Shown piece after piece: positions 34,915 through 43,078 of a stretch of DNA of 64,000 nucleotides. The notes below the pieces were generated by a model that saw only the letters and a list, made by a program, of their open reading frames with translations, was not told the origin of the DNA and searched no databases. Both the position numbers and the translations under genes were made by a program. The stretch lies in contig JBFLYP010000003.1 in the NCBI GenBank assembly GCA_040756575.1, forward strand, positions 77,004 to 141,003, read 5' to 3'. Position 1 is the first letter of the stretch. Each line of letters begins with the position of its first letter. This stretch comes from DTYU01 sp040756575 (GTDB taxonomy: Bacteria; Bacillota; Desulfotomaculia; Desulfotomaculales; Ammonificaceae).

Positions 34915-35205
34915 TCCTCCGAGAATGCGATCTTCTTCCGTGGGGCGCGGCGATGAGCTTCGCGTTACTGCGTCAGGCTCGCCCAGCATTTAAGAGGTGG
35001 GATGTGGGAGGTTAGAGGTGAGATTTCTTAAGGGAGAAATTCGCTGCGCGAATTTCTTCATAGCTCGCACACAACTTCTCACTTCTCACTTCTCACTTCC
35101 CAATCAGGCCCGTCCGGCTGCGCCTTCCTTGTACTGCTCGCTCCTCGCCGCGTTCCGTTTATGTCACTCTTCCGCATCTAAGTAACCAGCTTACAGGTCT
35201 ATTCG
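34915..35205 (-). repeat. Dispersed hairpin element, copy 3 (leader of pyrB)
   Basis: Third copy. It starts with CTTCTTCCGTGGGG like copy 1 and keeps GCGATGAGCTTCGCGTTACTGCG, the GTGGGAT unit run (34997-35027) and the palindrome AATTCGCTGCGCGAATT (35038-35054). The right arm is changed to a plain tandem of CTTCTCA units (about 35074-35098), and a ~30-base insert (35106-35135) precedes CTGCTCGCTCCTCGCCGCG and GCATCTAAGTAACCAGC. The ribosome-binding site of pyrB sits at its border. The 434-base gap 34906-35339 holds this copy, the pyrR terminator and a short palindrome ATGCGGcctgCCGCAT (35226-35241). Confidence 0.85.
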
Positions 35206-35308
35206 CCCCATTTTCGTTCTTCGTTATGCGGCCTGCCGCATGTGGCACTCCCGAGAGAAAGTACGATTTTTTTTCGTGTCGAAGCTTTTGCAAAACCTTA
35301 GTGGCATC

Positions 35309-35340
35309 CCCAAAAAATAAAGAAACCGCTTGGGGTTTCT
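35309..35340 (-). terminator. Rho-independent terminator after pyrR
   Basis: A 7-bp stem AGAAACC/GGTTTCT (35334-35340 with 35321-35327) with a 6-base loop is followed on the minus strand by CTTTATTTTTTG. It begins at the pyrR stop codon, so pyrR can end as a single-gene transcript. Confidence 0.8.
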
Positions 35341-35888
35341 TACTCCACCTTTTCACATATCACCACGCGATCCTCGCCATCGATCTCCTTGATGAGTACC
35401 GAAACAACCTCTCTCTGCGAGGTAGGCAGATTCTTTCCGATATAGTCCGCTCTGATCGGCAGTTCCCGGTGCCCCCGGTCGACCAGCACTGCTAATTCTA
35501 TCACCGCCGGCCGCCCCAAGTCCATCAGTGCATCCATAGCGGCCCGCACCGTACGCCCGGTGTAAATCACATCGTCCACCAGGACAATTCGTTTTCCGGT
35601 AACCGGATAATCAACCTCCGTCCGGTAAACGAGCGGCTGGTAGCTTAACTGGGTTAAATCGTCGCGGTATAAAGTGATATCCAGCGAGCCGACCGGTATC
35701 TCACGGCCTTCGATTTCCTTGATAAGCTGTGCCATTCGAAAGGCAAGCGGAACTCCTCGCCGGCGGATTCCGATGAGTGCAAGGTTTTCGACTCCTTTGT
35801 TTTTTTCTATAATTTCGTGGGCCATCCGTGTTAATGCCCGCCTGATGTTCTCAGCATCAAGGATCTGCGCCTTTTCCTTGAGCTTCAT
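35340..35888 (-). CDS. pyrR: Bifunctional pyr operon attenuator / uracil phosphoribosyltransferase
   Basis: 182 residues from the ATG at 35888 (GGGGGG upstream). The PRPP motif is RIVLVDDVIYTGRTVRAAMDAL, with ALIGIRRRGVPLAFRMA near the N-terminus. PyrR binds the 5' leader of pyr mRNA when UMP is high and causes termination. The leader in front of its own gene carries the expected binding loop and attenuator, so pyrR is autoregulated. Confidence 0.97.
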   Translation of the reverse strand: MKLKEKAQILDAENIRRALTRMAHEIIEKNKGVENLALIGIRRRGVPLAFRMAQLIKEIEGREIPVGSLDITLYRDDLTQLSYQPLVYRTEVDYPVTGKRIVLVDDVIYTGRTVRAAMDALMDLGRPAVIELAVLVDRGHRELPIRADYIGKNLPTSQREVVSVLIKEIDGEDRVVICEKVE

Positions 35889-35918
35889 TATTACCCCCCC
35901 AACACCTACATAGCTGCA

Positions 35919-35960
35919 TAAAAAAATGCCTCCTTGCCAATCAAACGGCAAGCAGGCATT
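35919..35960 (-). terminator. pyrR leader attenuator hairpin
   Basis: On the minus strand AATGCCTGCTTGCC (35947-35960) pairs with GGCAAGGAGGCATT (35925-35938), with an 8-base loop and two mismatches, and is followed by a run of six T. It lies between the PyrR-binding loop and pyrR, as in known pyr attenuators. Confidence 0.88.
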
Positions 35961-35989
35961 TGTTTTTCCCAAAAGAAAACTCCAACGCT

Positions 35990-36035
35990 ATTTCCCCTTT
36001 CCGGCCTCACCGGACCGGCCTTAAAGGTGCTTATC
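35990..36035 (-). promoter_or_regulatory. PyrR-binding loop in the pyrR leader
   Basis: The minus strand reads GGTCCGGTGAGGCCGG (within 36001-36020), which matches the PyrR-binding consensus RUCCnGnGAGGYU, flanked by GGCC segments that can pair. It starts about 20 bases after the predicted transcription start. When bound by PyrR-UMP it should favour the attenuator at 35919-35960. Confidence 0.85.
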
Positions 36036-36042
36036 CTATGTA

Positions 36043-36071
36043 ATGTTATCCCAAAGAATATCAACCGTCAA
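36043..36071 (-). promoter_or_regulatory. Sigma-A promoter of pyrR
   Basis: TTGACG (36066-36071) and TAACAT (36043-36048) are 17 bases apart on the minus strand, upstream of the PyrR loop. Confidence 0.75.
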
Positions 36072-36227
36072 GTAGATTTTAAATTTTTTTCTGTAAAATT
36101 AAAATTGTGTTCCGTTGCTTCGCTTGACAATTAAAATATGCCCTTAGTATTCATTCAACTGAGGATTGCCGGAAAATAGATGCCTGTACAAAATACCATT
36201 TCCCTTAATCATCCCCCAAATAGCCGT

Positions 36228-36279
36228 TAAAACTAAAGCGGCAAGTATCTCTGAGGCTGGAAACCCTTGCCGCTGCTTT
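36228..36279 (-). terminator. Terminator after tRNA-Cys
   Basis: GCGGCAAG (36266-36273 on the minus strand) pairs with CTTGCCGC (36238-36245) over a 20-base loop and is followed by TTTAGTTTTA. It lies 13 bases after the tRNA 3' end. Confidence 0.6.
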
Positions 36280-36285
36280 ATCTTT

Positions 36286-36361
36286 TGGAGGCGGCAGGCG
36301 GATTCGAACCGCCGCATAACGGTTTTGCAGACCGTCGCCTTAGCCACTTGGCTATGCCGCC
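36286..36361 (-). tRNA. tRNA-Cys (GCA)
   Basis: 76 bases with encoded CCA. Acceptor GGCGGCA/TGCCGCC, D-arm GCCAAGTGGCTAAGGC, anticodon arm ACGGT-CTGCAAA-ACCGT with anticodon GCA, and T-arm GGCGG-TTCGAAT-CCGCC all form. The discriminator base is T, normal for Cys. It lies alone between guaA and the pyrR leader. Confidence 0.95.
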
Positions 36362-36417
36362 GTCAAAGAGTATTACAAGCTAATTATACACCGTACCTTA
36401 GACTACCGACAATACCT

Positions 36418-37974
36418 TTATTCCCATTCGATCGTGGCCGGAGGCTTGGAGGTGATATCGTAGACCACCCGGTTAACTTCCGGTACCTCACGCACTATCC
36501 TGGCGGCTATCGTCTCAAGCAGGTCGTACGGTAAACGCGCCCAGTCTGCGGTCATCCCGTCCTGGCTCTCTACCGCCCGCACAATAATAGTATGAGCGTA
36601 AGTGCGTGAATCTCCCATTACACCGACGCTGCGGATATCCGGAAGAACAGCGAAGTACTGCCAGACCCTGCGGTCAAGCCCCGCCTTTTTGATTTCACTA
36701 GTTACAATGGCATCTGCCTCCCTTAAGATATCGAGTTTCTCTTGCGTTACCGGTCCTAAGATCCGAACAGCTAATCCCGGTCCCGGAAAAGGCTGCCGCC
36801 ACACGATCTCGTCCGGCAGGCCGAGTTCCTTTCCGAGTTCACGGACCTCGTCCTTAAAAAGCCAGCGGAGCGGCTCAACTAACTTAAAATGCATATCTTC
36901 AGGCAGGCCGCCCACGTTGTGGTGGGACTTGATCCGGGCTGCCGTAGCCGTCCCGCTTTCTATAACATCCGGGTAAAGCGTTCCCTGCACGAGAAACTCC
37001 GCTTTTCCTTGTTTACGCGCCTCTTCTTCGAAAACCCGGATAAATTCCGTGCCGATTATCTTCCGCTTGGCCTCGGGGTCTATAACGCCTTCGAGCTTTC
37101 TTAAAAAGCGCTCCTTTGCGTCCACGTAAATAAGCGGGATGCCGAGGCGAGCAAAAGCCTCCCGAACGGATTCCGGCTCCGCCTTCCGTAAAAACCCGTG
37201 ATTCACGAATACACATGTCAGCCTATCTCCGACCGCCCGGTGCACCAGGACCGCCGCCACCGAAGAATCAACGCCGCCGCTGAGCGCGCAGACGGCCCTT
37301 CCGTCACTGATTGCCTGCCGTACTGCAATTACCGCAGCCTCCGAAAAAGAGCCCATCGTCCACCTGCCGCTGCACCCGCAAATATCGTACAGAAAGTTCT
37401 TTAAAATCGTTTTGCCTTCCGGCGTGTGAACGACCTCGGGGTGGAATTGAACACCGTAAAGCCTGCGGGCGTTATCTTCCATCGCGGCAACGGGAGTCGA
37501 ATCCGTGCGTGCAGAGACAATAAAACCCGGCGGGACCGTTTCCAGCCGGTCACCGTGGCTCATCCAGCACCAGGTTTCCCGGTTCAACCCCTTAAAAAGC
37601 CCTTCATCGTTTGTTATTTCGACATGTGTCCTCCCGTACTCGCGGTGATTCGCACGGAGCACCTTCCCGCCCAAAAGGTATCCCATCAACTGCATCCCGT
37701 AACATATGCCTAAGACGGGGACCCCCATCTCAAAAACCGCTAATGGCAGCGACGGTGCGTTCGCTTCATAAACGCTCGACGGTCCGCCGGAGAGGATAAT
37801 GCCGCACGGCTTTCGCGCCTGAATCTCTGCGAGCGAGGAAAAATATGGCATTATTTCGCAGTAAACCCGGCACTCCCTGACACGCCGGGCAATGAGTTGT
37901 GTATACTGGCCGCCGAAATCAAGAATGACAATCAGTTCTTCAGTTGGGTACCGCAACTCATTCCCCGCCTTCAT
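36418..37974 (-). CDS. guaA: GMP synthase (glutamine-hydrolysing)
   Basis: About 518 residues from the ATG at 37974 (GAGG upstream); a TTG six codons later (after AAGGCGGGG) is also possible, and the frame reaches 38028. The glutamine amidotransferase has VILDFGGQYTQLIARRV, VLGICYGMQLMGYLLGG and VQFHPEVVHTPEG. The ATP pyrophosphatase has the P-loop ALSGGVDSSVAAVLVHRAVG and the C-terminal YDITSKPPATIEWE. It turns XMP into GMP. The start overlaps the hpt stop. Confidence 0.97.
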   Translation of the reverse strand: MKAGNELRYPTEELIVILDFGGQYTQLIARRVRECRVYCEIMPYFSSLAEIQARKPCGIILSGGPSSVYEANAPSLPLAVFEMGVPVLGICYGMQLMGYLLGGKVLRANHREYGRTHVEITNDEGLFKGLNRETWCWMSHGDRLETVPPGFIVSARTDSTPVAAMEDNARRLYGVQFHPEVVHTPEGKTILKNFLYDICGCSGRWTMGSFSEAAVIAVRQAISDGRAVCALSGGVDSSVAAVLVHRAVGDRLTCVFVNHGFLRKAEPESVREAFARLGIPLIYVDAKERFLRKLEGVIDPEAKRKIIGTEFIRVFEEEARKQGKAEFLVQGTLYPDVIESGTATAARIKSHHNVGGLPEDMHFKLVEPLRWLFKDEVRELGKELGLPDEIVWRQPFPGPGLAVRILGPVTQEKLDILREADAIVTSEIKKAGLDRRVWQYFAVLPDIRSVGVMGDSRTYAHTIIVRAVESQDGMTADWARLPYDLLETIAARIVREVPEVNRVVYDITSKPPATIEWE

Positions 37975-38503
37975 AAACCTCGCGGTGCAAAACACAGATG
38001 TCCGGTAGGTTCCTGTATCGCCCGGCATAATCTAAGCCGTACCCCACCACAAACTCATCCGGTATGGAGAAACCTAAATAGTCTATCTGAACTTCCACTC
38101 TTCTTCTGGAGGGTTTGTCCAAAAGTGCGCAAACTCTAAACCCCGCAGGCTTCTGGGAACGTAAATGCTCCGTAATATGTTTCAAGGTTAACCCGGTATC
38201 AACAATGTCTTCTACCAGCAAAACTTCCCGCCCGTTAACGCTCCTGTCCAAATCCTTAAGCACTCGCACCACTCCTGTGGAAGTACTCGAGGAACTATAA
38301 CTTGATACGGCTATGAAATCCAGTTCCACAGGGACATTCAGCACACGCAAAAGGTCGGCTAAAAAAACCACCGACCCTTTTAGCACCCCGACAGCAAGCA
38401 ATTCCTTCCCCCGGTAATCCGAAGAGATCTCTTCCCCCAAAGCCTTGACCCGTTCATGGATTTCCTGGCGTGTCAGAAGAACCCGTTCGACGTCTGGATG
38501 CAC
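37958..38503 (-). CDS. hpt: Hypoxanthine(-guanine) phosphoribosyltransferase
   Basis: 181 residues from the GTG at 38503, which has GGGGG seven bases upstream and gives the usual HPDVERVLLTRQEI beginning; an ATG eight codons earlier (38527) is the alternative. PRPP motif EVLLVEDIVDTGLTLKHI and the base-binding IPDEFVVGYGLDYAGRYRNLP are visible. It salvages hypoxanthine and guanine to IMP and GMP. It is grouped with guaA for guanine nucleotide supply. Confidence 0.95.
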   Translation of the reverse strand: MHPDVERVLLTRQEIHERVKALGEEISSDYRGKELLAVGVLKGSVVFLADLLRVLNVPVELDFIAVSSYSSSSTSTGVVRVLKDLDRSVNGREVLLVEDIVDTGLTLKHITEHLRSQKPAGFRVCALLDKPSRRRVEVQIDYLGFSIPDEFVVGYGLDYAGRYRNLPDICVLHREVYEGGE

Positions 38504-38620
38504 AAGTCTACCCCCTGGAATTAGCATACTCCTCGCGCGAACCGAACAATAATCCCTTCCTTGCTGCTAAGCTGCGATAAATTTACCTCTAAGCTTAGAA
38601 AAACTCCCGAAAGCTGCGTT

Positions 38621-38649
38621 ATTCTACCAGGGAAAAGAGAGATTGTCAA
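38621..38649 (-). promoter_or_regulatory. Sigma-A promoter of hpt-guaA
   Basis: TTGACA (38644-38649), 17 bases, TAGAAT (38621-38626) on the minus strand, about 120 bases before the hpt start. No purine riboswitch core was seen in the leader. Confidence 0.75.
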
Positions 38650-38862
38650 CCTCATCGCCCCACAGGTATTATTGCCCTAACAGGCAGACGGGTAAAAATA
38701 ACCTTTCGCCGCTTACAGACACAAACCCTTCTTTAAAAAAACAAATACTTAAAAACCGTCGTTATTAGGTAACAAAAAAGATCAGTGTCCAACGTAATTC
38801 AACATCTTTTAAAAAATCCAGGATTTTTCCGTTGAAAGGTATAGACGAATTCTAAGGTATTA

Positions 38863-38891
38863 TTGAGAAATATTGGTTAATATGATATATT
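38863..38891 (+). promoter_or_regulatory. Candidate sigma-A promoter of the sensor kinase gene
   Basis: TTGAGA (38863-38868), 17 bases, TATATT (38886-38891) with an upstream TG, in a strongly AT-rich stretch. Between it and the gene, GGATAGCATCCGCGGC occurs at about 38969-38984 and again at 39045-39060 inside the first codons. The gap 38528-39017 holds nothing else recognisable. Confidence 0.5.
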
Positions 38892-39017
38892 AATTTATTA
38901 ATCCAACGCTGATTAAATTAGACAAGCGAAAGATAACGATGGGGCAATCGGCCACAGTACATACGGTTAAGGATAGCATCCGCGGCTCCGGAGGCATGAT
39001 AAAAGGAGGCGTAGCTA

Positions 39018-41492
39018 TTGCCGTTACAGCAGATACGCTTTCGGGATAGCATCCGCGGCAGGTTGATCATTCCCGTTGCGGCCGTCTTACTGCTGGCCGC
39101 CCTCAGCACAATGCTGTGGAACATCCGTAATGATGTCCAGCAAGGGCGGGATATGTTAGCCAGCACCTTGAGTATTTTGGCCGATACGTTCGAGTCCAAC
39201 ATTAACCACGTTTTAGCAGAGTGCCGGAGAGAGATCTCTTACCAGGCCAGTCGCCCATCCCTCCTCCACGAGTTAAAGGCTTCCTGCGAACCAGGCCCCG
39301 CTGGCGCGGCTGCCCGCAAAAACGCAAAAGAATCCCTTGACCGGGTTTGCCGCCAGGACGGATTTTATGAGGAAATGCTTTTTGCCAACCTCGCAGGCGA
39401 GGTAATTGTCCGGACCGGCACCGAGACGCGCGGCGGGGTCTACACCTTCAAGCCCCCTGATGATGCGGCTAATCCCCCTTTCTTTCGCAACGCCTACTTA
39501 TCCCCGTATACCGGAAATCCCGTCTTCGAATACATCTCCCCGGTTCATGACCCGGCGGGGGGCTTGCACTTAGGCTGGCTTATCTTACGTGTCAACGTCG
39601 AAAAGGCATTCGAACCGTCCATACCCCGTCAGGCAAAATTAGGGAAAACCGCCGAGGTCATGCTGGTACGGAAAGACGGCGTAGTAATTAACGAACTCCA
39701 TAATAAGGCTGGTACCGCCCTGCGCTTTAAGCCCCGGACACCGGAAGTACAGGCAGCAATCCAAGGCCGCGAAGGCGTGATGGAAACCGAAGACTATACC
39801 GGTGCCGACGTTGTCGCCGCCGTCCGCCATCTTCCTGAAACGGGCTGGGGGTTGGTGGTCAAACAGGCACGCGCAGAATTCTTGGCGCCCGTAATTCGTC
39901 AGGCTTTGACCCAGGGGTTGACCGATGCCCTAACCCTTGCCGTCATCCTTATGATTATCATTTTCGTTATCCGCCGGGTAACTGCGCCGCTCGCCACCTT
40001 AACCGCCTCCGCCCAGCAACTCGCCGCCGGCGATCTTTCCCAGCGCATCCCTGAAATCCCCGGCGGGGAGCCGGGAGTACTCGCCCGGAGCTTCAATGAG
40101 ATGGCGGCCGCACTGGAAGAACGTTTTAACGCCAGGGCACGGAGGAACAACGTTCTTGAAGCCATGGTTAAAAACATCCATCCGCAATCACTGCTAAAGA
40201 CCACCCTGGCGGCGATTTGCGCAAACTTCAGCTTCGAGGTCGCCGCCTTTTACCGGTACTCCCCGGAAAGTGAGCGCCTCACGTTATACTCCTGCCACGG
40301 ACTCAGCCCATCAACCTCAATAAACGAAAGTTACCGGATGGGCGAAGGACTTCCCGGTGCCTGTGCCCAAAGCGGTAAAGCCCACATCCTAACCGAAATA
40401 CCTACCGACACCCGTTATATTATCAGCGGGTTTCCCGGGGAAATCTTCCCCCGATGCGTTATTCACCTTCCTGTAACCTTCCAGGATAAGCTCATAGGGG
40501 TGTTAGCCTTCGCAGGACTTGCGCCTCTTCCCCAGGATAAAGTGAGGCAACTCGAAACCTTGGCCACCTTCTTCGGCATCGCCTTTGAAAACGCTTTTAC
40601 CTATGCTCGGGTTCAGGAACTTTCCGAAAACCTCGATACCCTGAACGAAGAGCTCATCGCACAAAACGAAGAACTCCAGGTGCAGACCGAAGAACTGCGG
40701 GCTCAGTCAGAGGAGCTGCAGATGCTCACTCAGGAGTTGTCTGACCGGACCTTGGAACTCGAACAGAAAAACCAGGCGCTGCAGGACGCCACACAGGCAA
40801 AATCCGAGTTCCTGGCCAAGATGTCCCATGAACTCCGGACGCCTCTTAACGCCGTAATCGGCTTCACCGATCTCCTGCTGAGCGGGGTGGTCGGGAGTTT
40901 GAATACCCGCCAGGAGGAATACCTGACCGATATCCACCGGAGCAGCCACCACCTCCTGACACTGATCAACGAAATCCTCGATCTTTCGAAGATAGAAGCC
41001 GGTAAGATCACTATGAAAATAGAGAAAATTGACCCCTCCGTCCCCCTGGTCGAAGCACTTGTCTTTATCAACCCGGAAGCGGCGAAAAAAGGCGTTATCA
41101 TCGAGAACAACATCCCTCAAGAAAAATACAGTGTTTACGCCGATCCCTACCGCCTCGAGCAGGTTTTCACCAACCTGCTCTCCAACGCGGTGAAGTTCAC
41201 CCCGGAAGGAAAAGTTACGGTATCTGCTGAGCCGAAAGAGGCCTTCTTAGAAGTAACCGTGGCCGATACGGGCATCGGCATCCCGGCGGAGCACCTTCCC
41301 TACATCTTCGAAGAATTCCGTCAGGTAAACGACTCTGCTACCCGGCGGTACGGCGGTACAGGACTTGGTCTGGCTATCGCAAAGCGTATTGTGGAGCTTC
41401 ATGGCGGAACAATCCGCGCAGAAAGCGTCCCCGGCAAAGGGTCGGCGTTTACCTTTACCCTGCCAATGGGAGAAAAAACTCTGCCTTTATAA
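39018..41492 (+). CDS. Membrane sensor histidine kinase (Cache-HAMP-GAF-HisKA-HATPase)
   Basis: 824 residues from a TTG with AAAGGAGG eight bases upstream. Membrane helices at about 15-35 and 295-320 enclose an extracellular double-Cache-like sensor (about 40-290). HAMP (315-370, RRVTAPLATLTASAQQLAAGDLSQRI), GAF (390-525) and a long coiled coil (530-595, with EELIAQNEELQVQTEEL) follow. Then come HisKA with MSHELRTPLNAVIGF (His604) and an ATPase with N-box FTNLLSNAVKFTPEG, DTGIGIP and GGTGLGLAIA. The partner is very likely the receiver encoded 21 bases downstream. The signal is unknown. Confidence 0.92.
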   Translation: MPLQQIRFRDSIRGRLIIPVAAVLLLAALSTMLWNIRNDVQQGRDMLASTLSILADTFESNINHVLAECRREISYQASRPSLLHELKASCEPGPAGAAARKNAKESLDRVCRQDGFYEEMLFANLAGEVIVRTGTETRGGVYTFKPPDDAANPPFFRNAYLSPYTGNPVFEYISPVHDPAGGLHLGWLILRVNVEKAFEPSIPRQAKLGKTAEVMLVRKDGVVINELHNKAGTALRFKPRTPEVQAAIQGREGVMETEDYTGADVVAAVRHLPETGWGLVVKQARAEFLAPVIRQALTQGLTDALTLAVILMIIIFVIRRVTAPLATLTASAQQLAAGDLSQRIPEIPGGEPGVLARSFNEMAAALEERFNARARRNNVLEAMVKNIHPQSLLKTTLAAICANFSFEVAAFYRYSPESERLTLYSCHGLSPSTSINESYRMGEGLPGACAQSGKAHILTEIPTDTRYIISGFPGEIFPRCVIHLPVTFQDKLIGVLAFAGLAPLPQDKVRQLETLATFFGIAFENAFTYARVQELSENLDTLNEELIAQNEELQVQTEELRAQSEELQMLTQELSDRTLELEQKNQALQDATQAKSEFLAKMSHELRTPLNAVIGFTDLLLSGVVGSLNTRQEEYLTDIHRSSHHLLTLINEILDLSKIEAGKITMKIEKIDPSVPLVEALVFINPEAAKKGVIIENNIPQEKYSVYADPYRLEQVFTNLLSNAVKFTPEGKVTVSAEPKEAFLEVTVADTGIGIPAEHLPYIFEEFRQVNDSATRRYGGTGLGLAIAKRIVELHGGTIRAESVPGKGSAFTFTLPMGEKTLPL

Positions 41493-41513
41493 AAAAGTAT
41501 CGGGGGGACAGGA

Positions 41514-41909
41514 ATGAAAACGGTTCTTATTATCGAAGATAACCCGATCAACGCCAAACTTATCCGTGACACATTACAGCTTCATGGCTACGCCACCTGG
41601 GAAGCACCGACCGCCCGGGACGGGATCGCCCTCGCGAAGGAGAAAAAGCCCGGCCTCATCATAATGGATATCGGGCTCCCGGGAATGGACGGCCTAACCG
41701 CTACCCGGATACTGAAAACCGATCCGGTAACGGCGCACATTCCTGTTATTGCTGTTACCGCTTACGCCATGAAGGGGGATGAGGAGAAATGCCTGGCCGC
41801 CGGTTGCAACGCGTATGTCCCCAAACCGATAAACATCAACAGCCTATTAAACGAGGTCAAACTACTCCTCGAGCATGAACGCCCTCCTTATAATCTGCCG
41901 GTGGTATGA
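41514..41909 (+). CDS. Single-domain response regulator (DivK/CheY-like)
   Basis: 131 residues, a receiver domain with no output domain. Acid pocket IIEDN (Glu8, Asp9), phosphoacceptor Asp52 in IIMDIGLPGMDG, Thr in AVTAYAMKGDEE and Lys in YVPKPI. It is cotranscribed with the kinase upstream (GGGGGGACAGG ribosome-binding site) and likely relays phosphate by protein contact. Its last 53 bases overlap the opposing kinase-like gene. Confidence 0.93.
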   Translation: MKTVLIIEDNPINAKLIRDTLQLHGYATWEAPTARDGIALAKEKKPGLIIMDIGLPGMDGLTATRILKTDPVTAHIPVIAVTAYAMKGDEEKCLAAGCNAYVPKPININSLLNEVKLLLEHERPPYNLPVV

Positions 41910-42639
41910 GCAGGCAAAGACTGCTGACTTCTCCAAGCGTGCCCTCAACCCAGAAACGCCCGCCGCAGATTTTACTCAGCTCGCGCGCCAATAATAAAAC
42001 CCGTCCGTTCTGTGGGCTGTTGTTTCTTGAACCTAAATACCACCGTGCGTGCGCCTGCCACCCGGAAAAAGAAGTGTGCCAAACGGTAAATAGAATGCCA
42101 TTATCCAACGGGGAACACGACAAACCTGCTTTTCCCCTTTCCGGAGTCCTTTCAACCGCAAAAAGCAGGAGGCCTGTCAACGTTTCGCCCAGCAACATAT
42201 CTTCAACCACGATCGACTCTGTATCGGGGGAAACCTCCTCCACCAGTTCCACACCCATGGACCTGGCCTTTTCCTTAACCCTTTCGCTGCAGTTCGACAC
42301 CAACTCTGCAACGGTAACTTTTGTTGCGCACTCGAAGCAAACTCGCACGTACCTTTCGACGGTGATTTCTAAAAGACGGTCAAGTTTTGAGCCTGCCTCA
42401 CGGATATAGTGAAGATACTCTTTGACATCTTCGGGATAATCTTTAGAATGCTTCAATAGTAAGAGTTCAGAAAAACCGATTATGCTTGTTAAGAGTGTCC
42501 GCATATTATGGCTTAAAGCGGCAAGAATATCTTTTTGTTCTTCCATGCCGGCATAATCTCCTAACGAATGCAACGGTACACCCGAACCCGGGGCAGGCTT
42601 AAGCACATTGTGTTGTCCTTTTTTAAGCTGTGAAACCAC
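41857..42639 (-). CDS. Degenerate histidine-kinase-like protein
   Basis: 260 residues, no membrane segment. Residues 35-105 match a HisKA helix pair with LAALSHNMRTLLTSIIGFSELL; the phosphoacceptor His44 is kept, but the usual SHELRTPL is altered. The ATPase part is badly worn: the N-box position reads TGLLLFAVERTPERG without its Asn, the DxGxG box is missing, and the last glycine box reads NGRVLLLARELSKICGG. It likely binds a kinase or receiver but cannot bind ATP normally. The GTG start at 42639 has GGGAGGG about 10 bases upstream. It overlaps the response-regulator gene tail to tail. Confidence 0.7.
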   Translation of the reverse strand: MVSQLKKGQHNVLKPAPGSGVPLHSLGDYAGMEEQKDILAALSHNMRTLLTSIIGFSELLLLKHSKDYPEDVKEYLHYIREAGSKLDRLLEITVERYVRVCFECATKVTVAELVSNCSERVKEKARSMGVELVEEVSPDTESIVVEDMLLGETLTGLLLFAVERTPERGKAGLSCSPLDNGILFTVWHTSFSGWQAHARWYLGSRNNSPQNGRVLLLARELSKICGGRFWVEGTLGEVSSLCLLIPPADYKEGVHARGVV

Positions 42640-42836
42640 TTAACTGCTACCCTCCCTTTGTCAACACACTTTATTGAGACTACCATATATGAAGCTAATT
42701 TGTCAATATACCCAGAAGAGCCATTATTTGTGCTATTTTAGAGGATTTTGTCACTAAGCGACTTTTTATTTTCTGAACAATATTTCCACTAAAGGCATAT
42801 ATTGTCATGTATAGAAGTTTAAGGAGGGATTCTCTT

Positions 42837-43061
42837 ATGGACATAAAGATCTCCCCAAAACATGAAAAAGCCAAAACCCAGTTGGGCGGGCTGGGTTACC
42901 CGTGTCCCGAGTTAAGATTGGCAACTGCCTATATACCGCCCCAGCTATACGGCAGGCAGTTTCCTCTGGAGGAAGCTTTAGACAAGGGTACCCTCTGGCC
43001 GGAACTGTATCGTCCGTACACTTGTCCGGAAGACCCGCATTATTATGCACAAAGTCGATAG
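42837..43061 (+). CDS. cotJA: Spore coat protein CotJA
   Basis: 74 residues from the ATG at 42837 with AAGGAGGG upstream. The core LRLATAYIPPQLYGRQFPLEEALDKGTLWPELYRPY is the CotJA signature (Tyr/Pro-rich). CotJA is needed to place CotJC in the inner coat of the spore. The upstream AT-rich gap contains a poor sigma-E-like pair (ACAATAT about 42777 and CATATATT about 42796), given only as a possibility. Confidence 0.93.
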   Translation: MDIKISPKHEKAKTQLGGLGYPCPELRLATAYIPPQLYGRQFPLEEALDKGTLWPELYRPYTCPEDPHYYAQSR

Positions 43062-43078
43062 TTAAGGAGGCGGTCGGT

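Noticed and set aside
34906..34989. N-terminal extension of pyrB
   Set aside because: Encoded by repeat copy 3; the GTG at 34905 with GGAGGAGGGG fits the family length.
36144..36347. 67-codon frame over the tRNA-Cys
   Set aside because: Overlaps the tRNA and its terminator.
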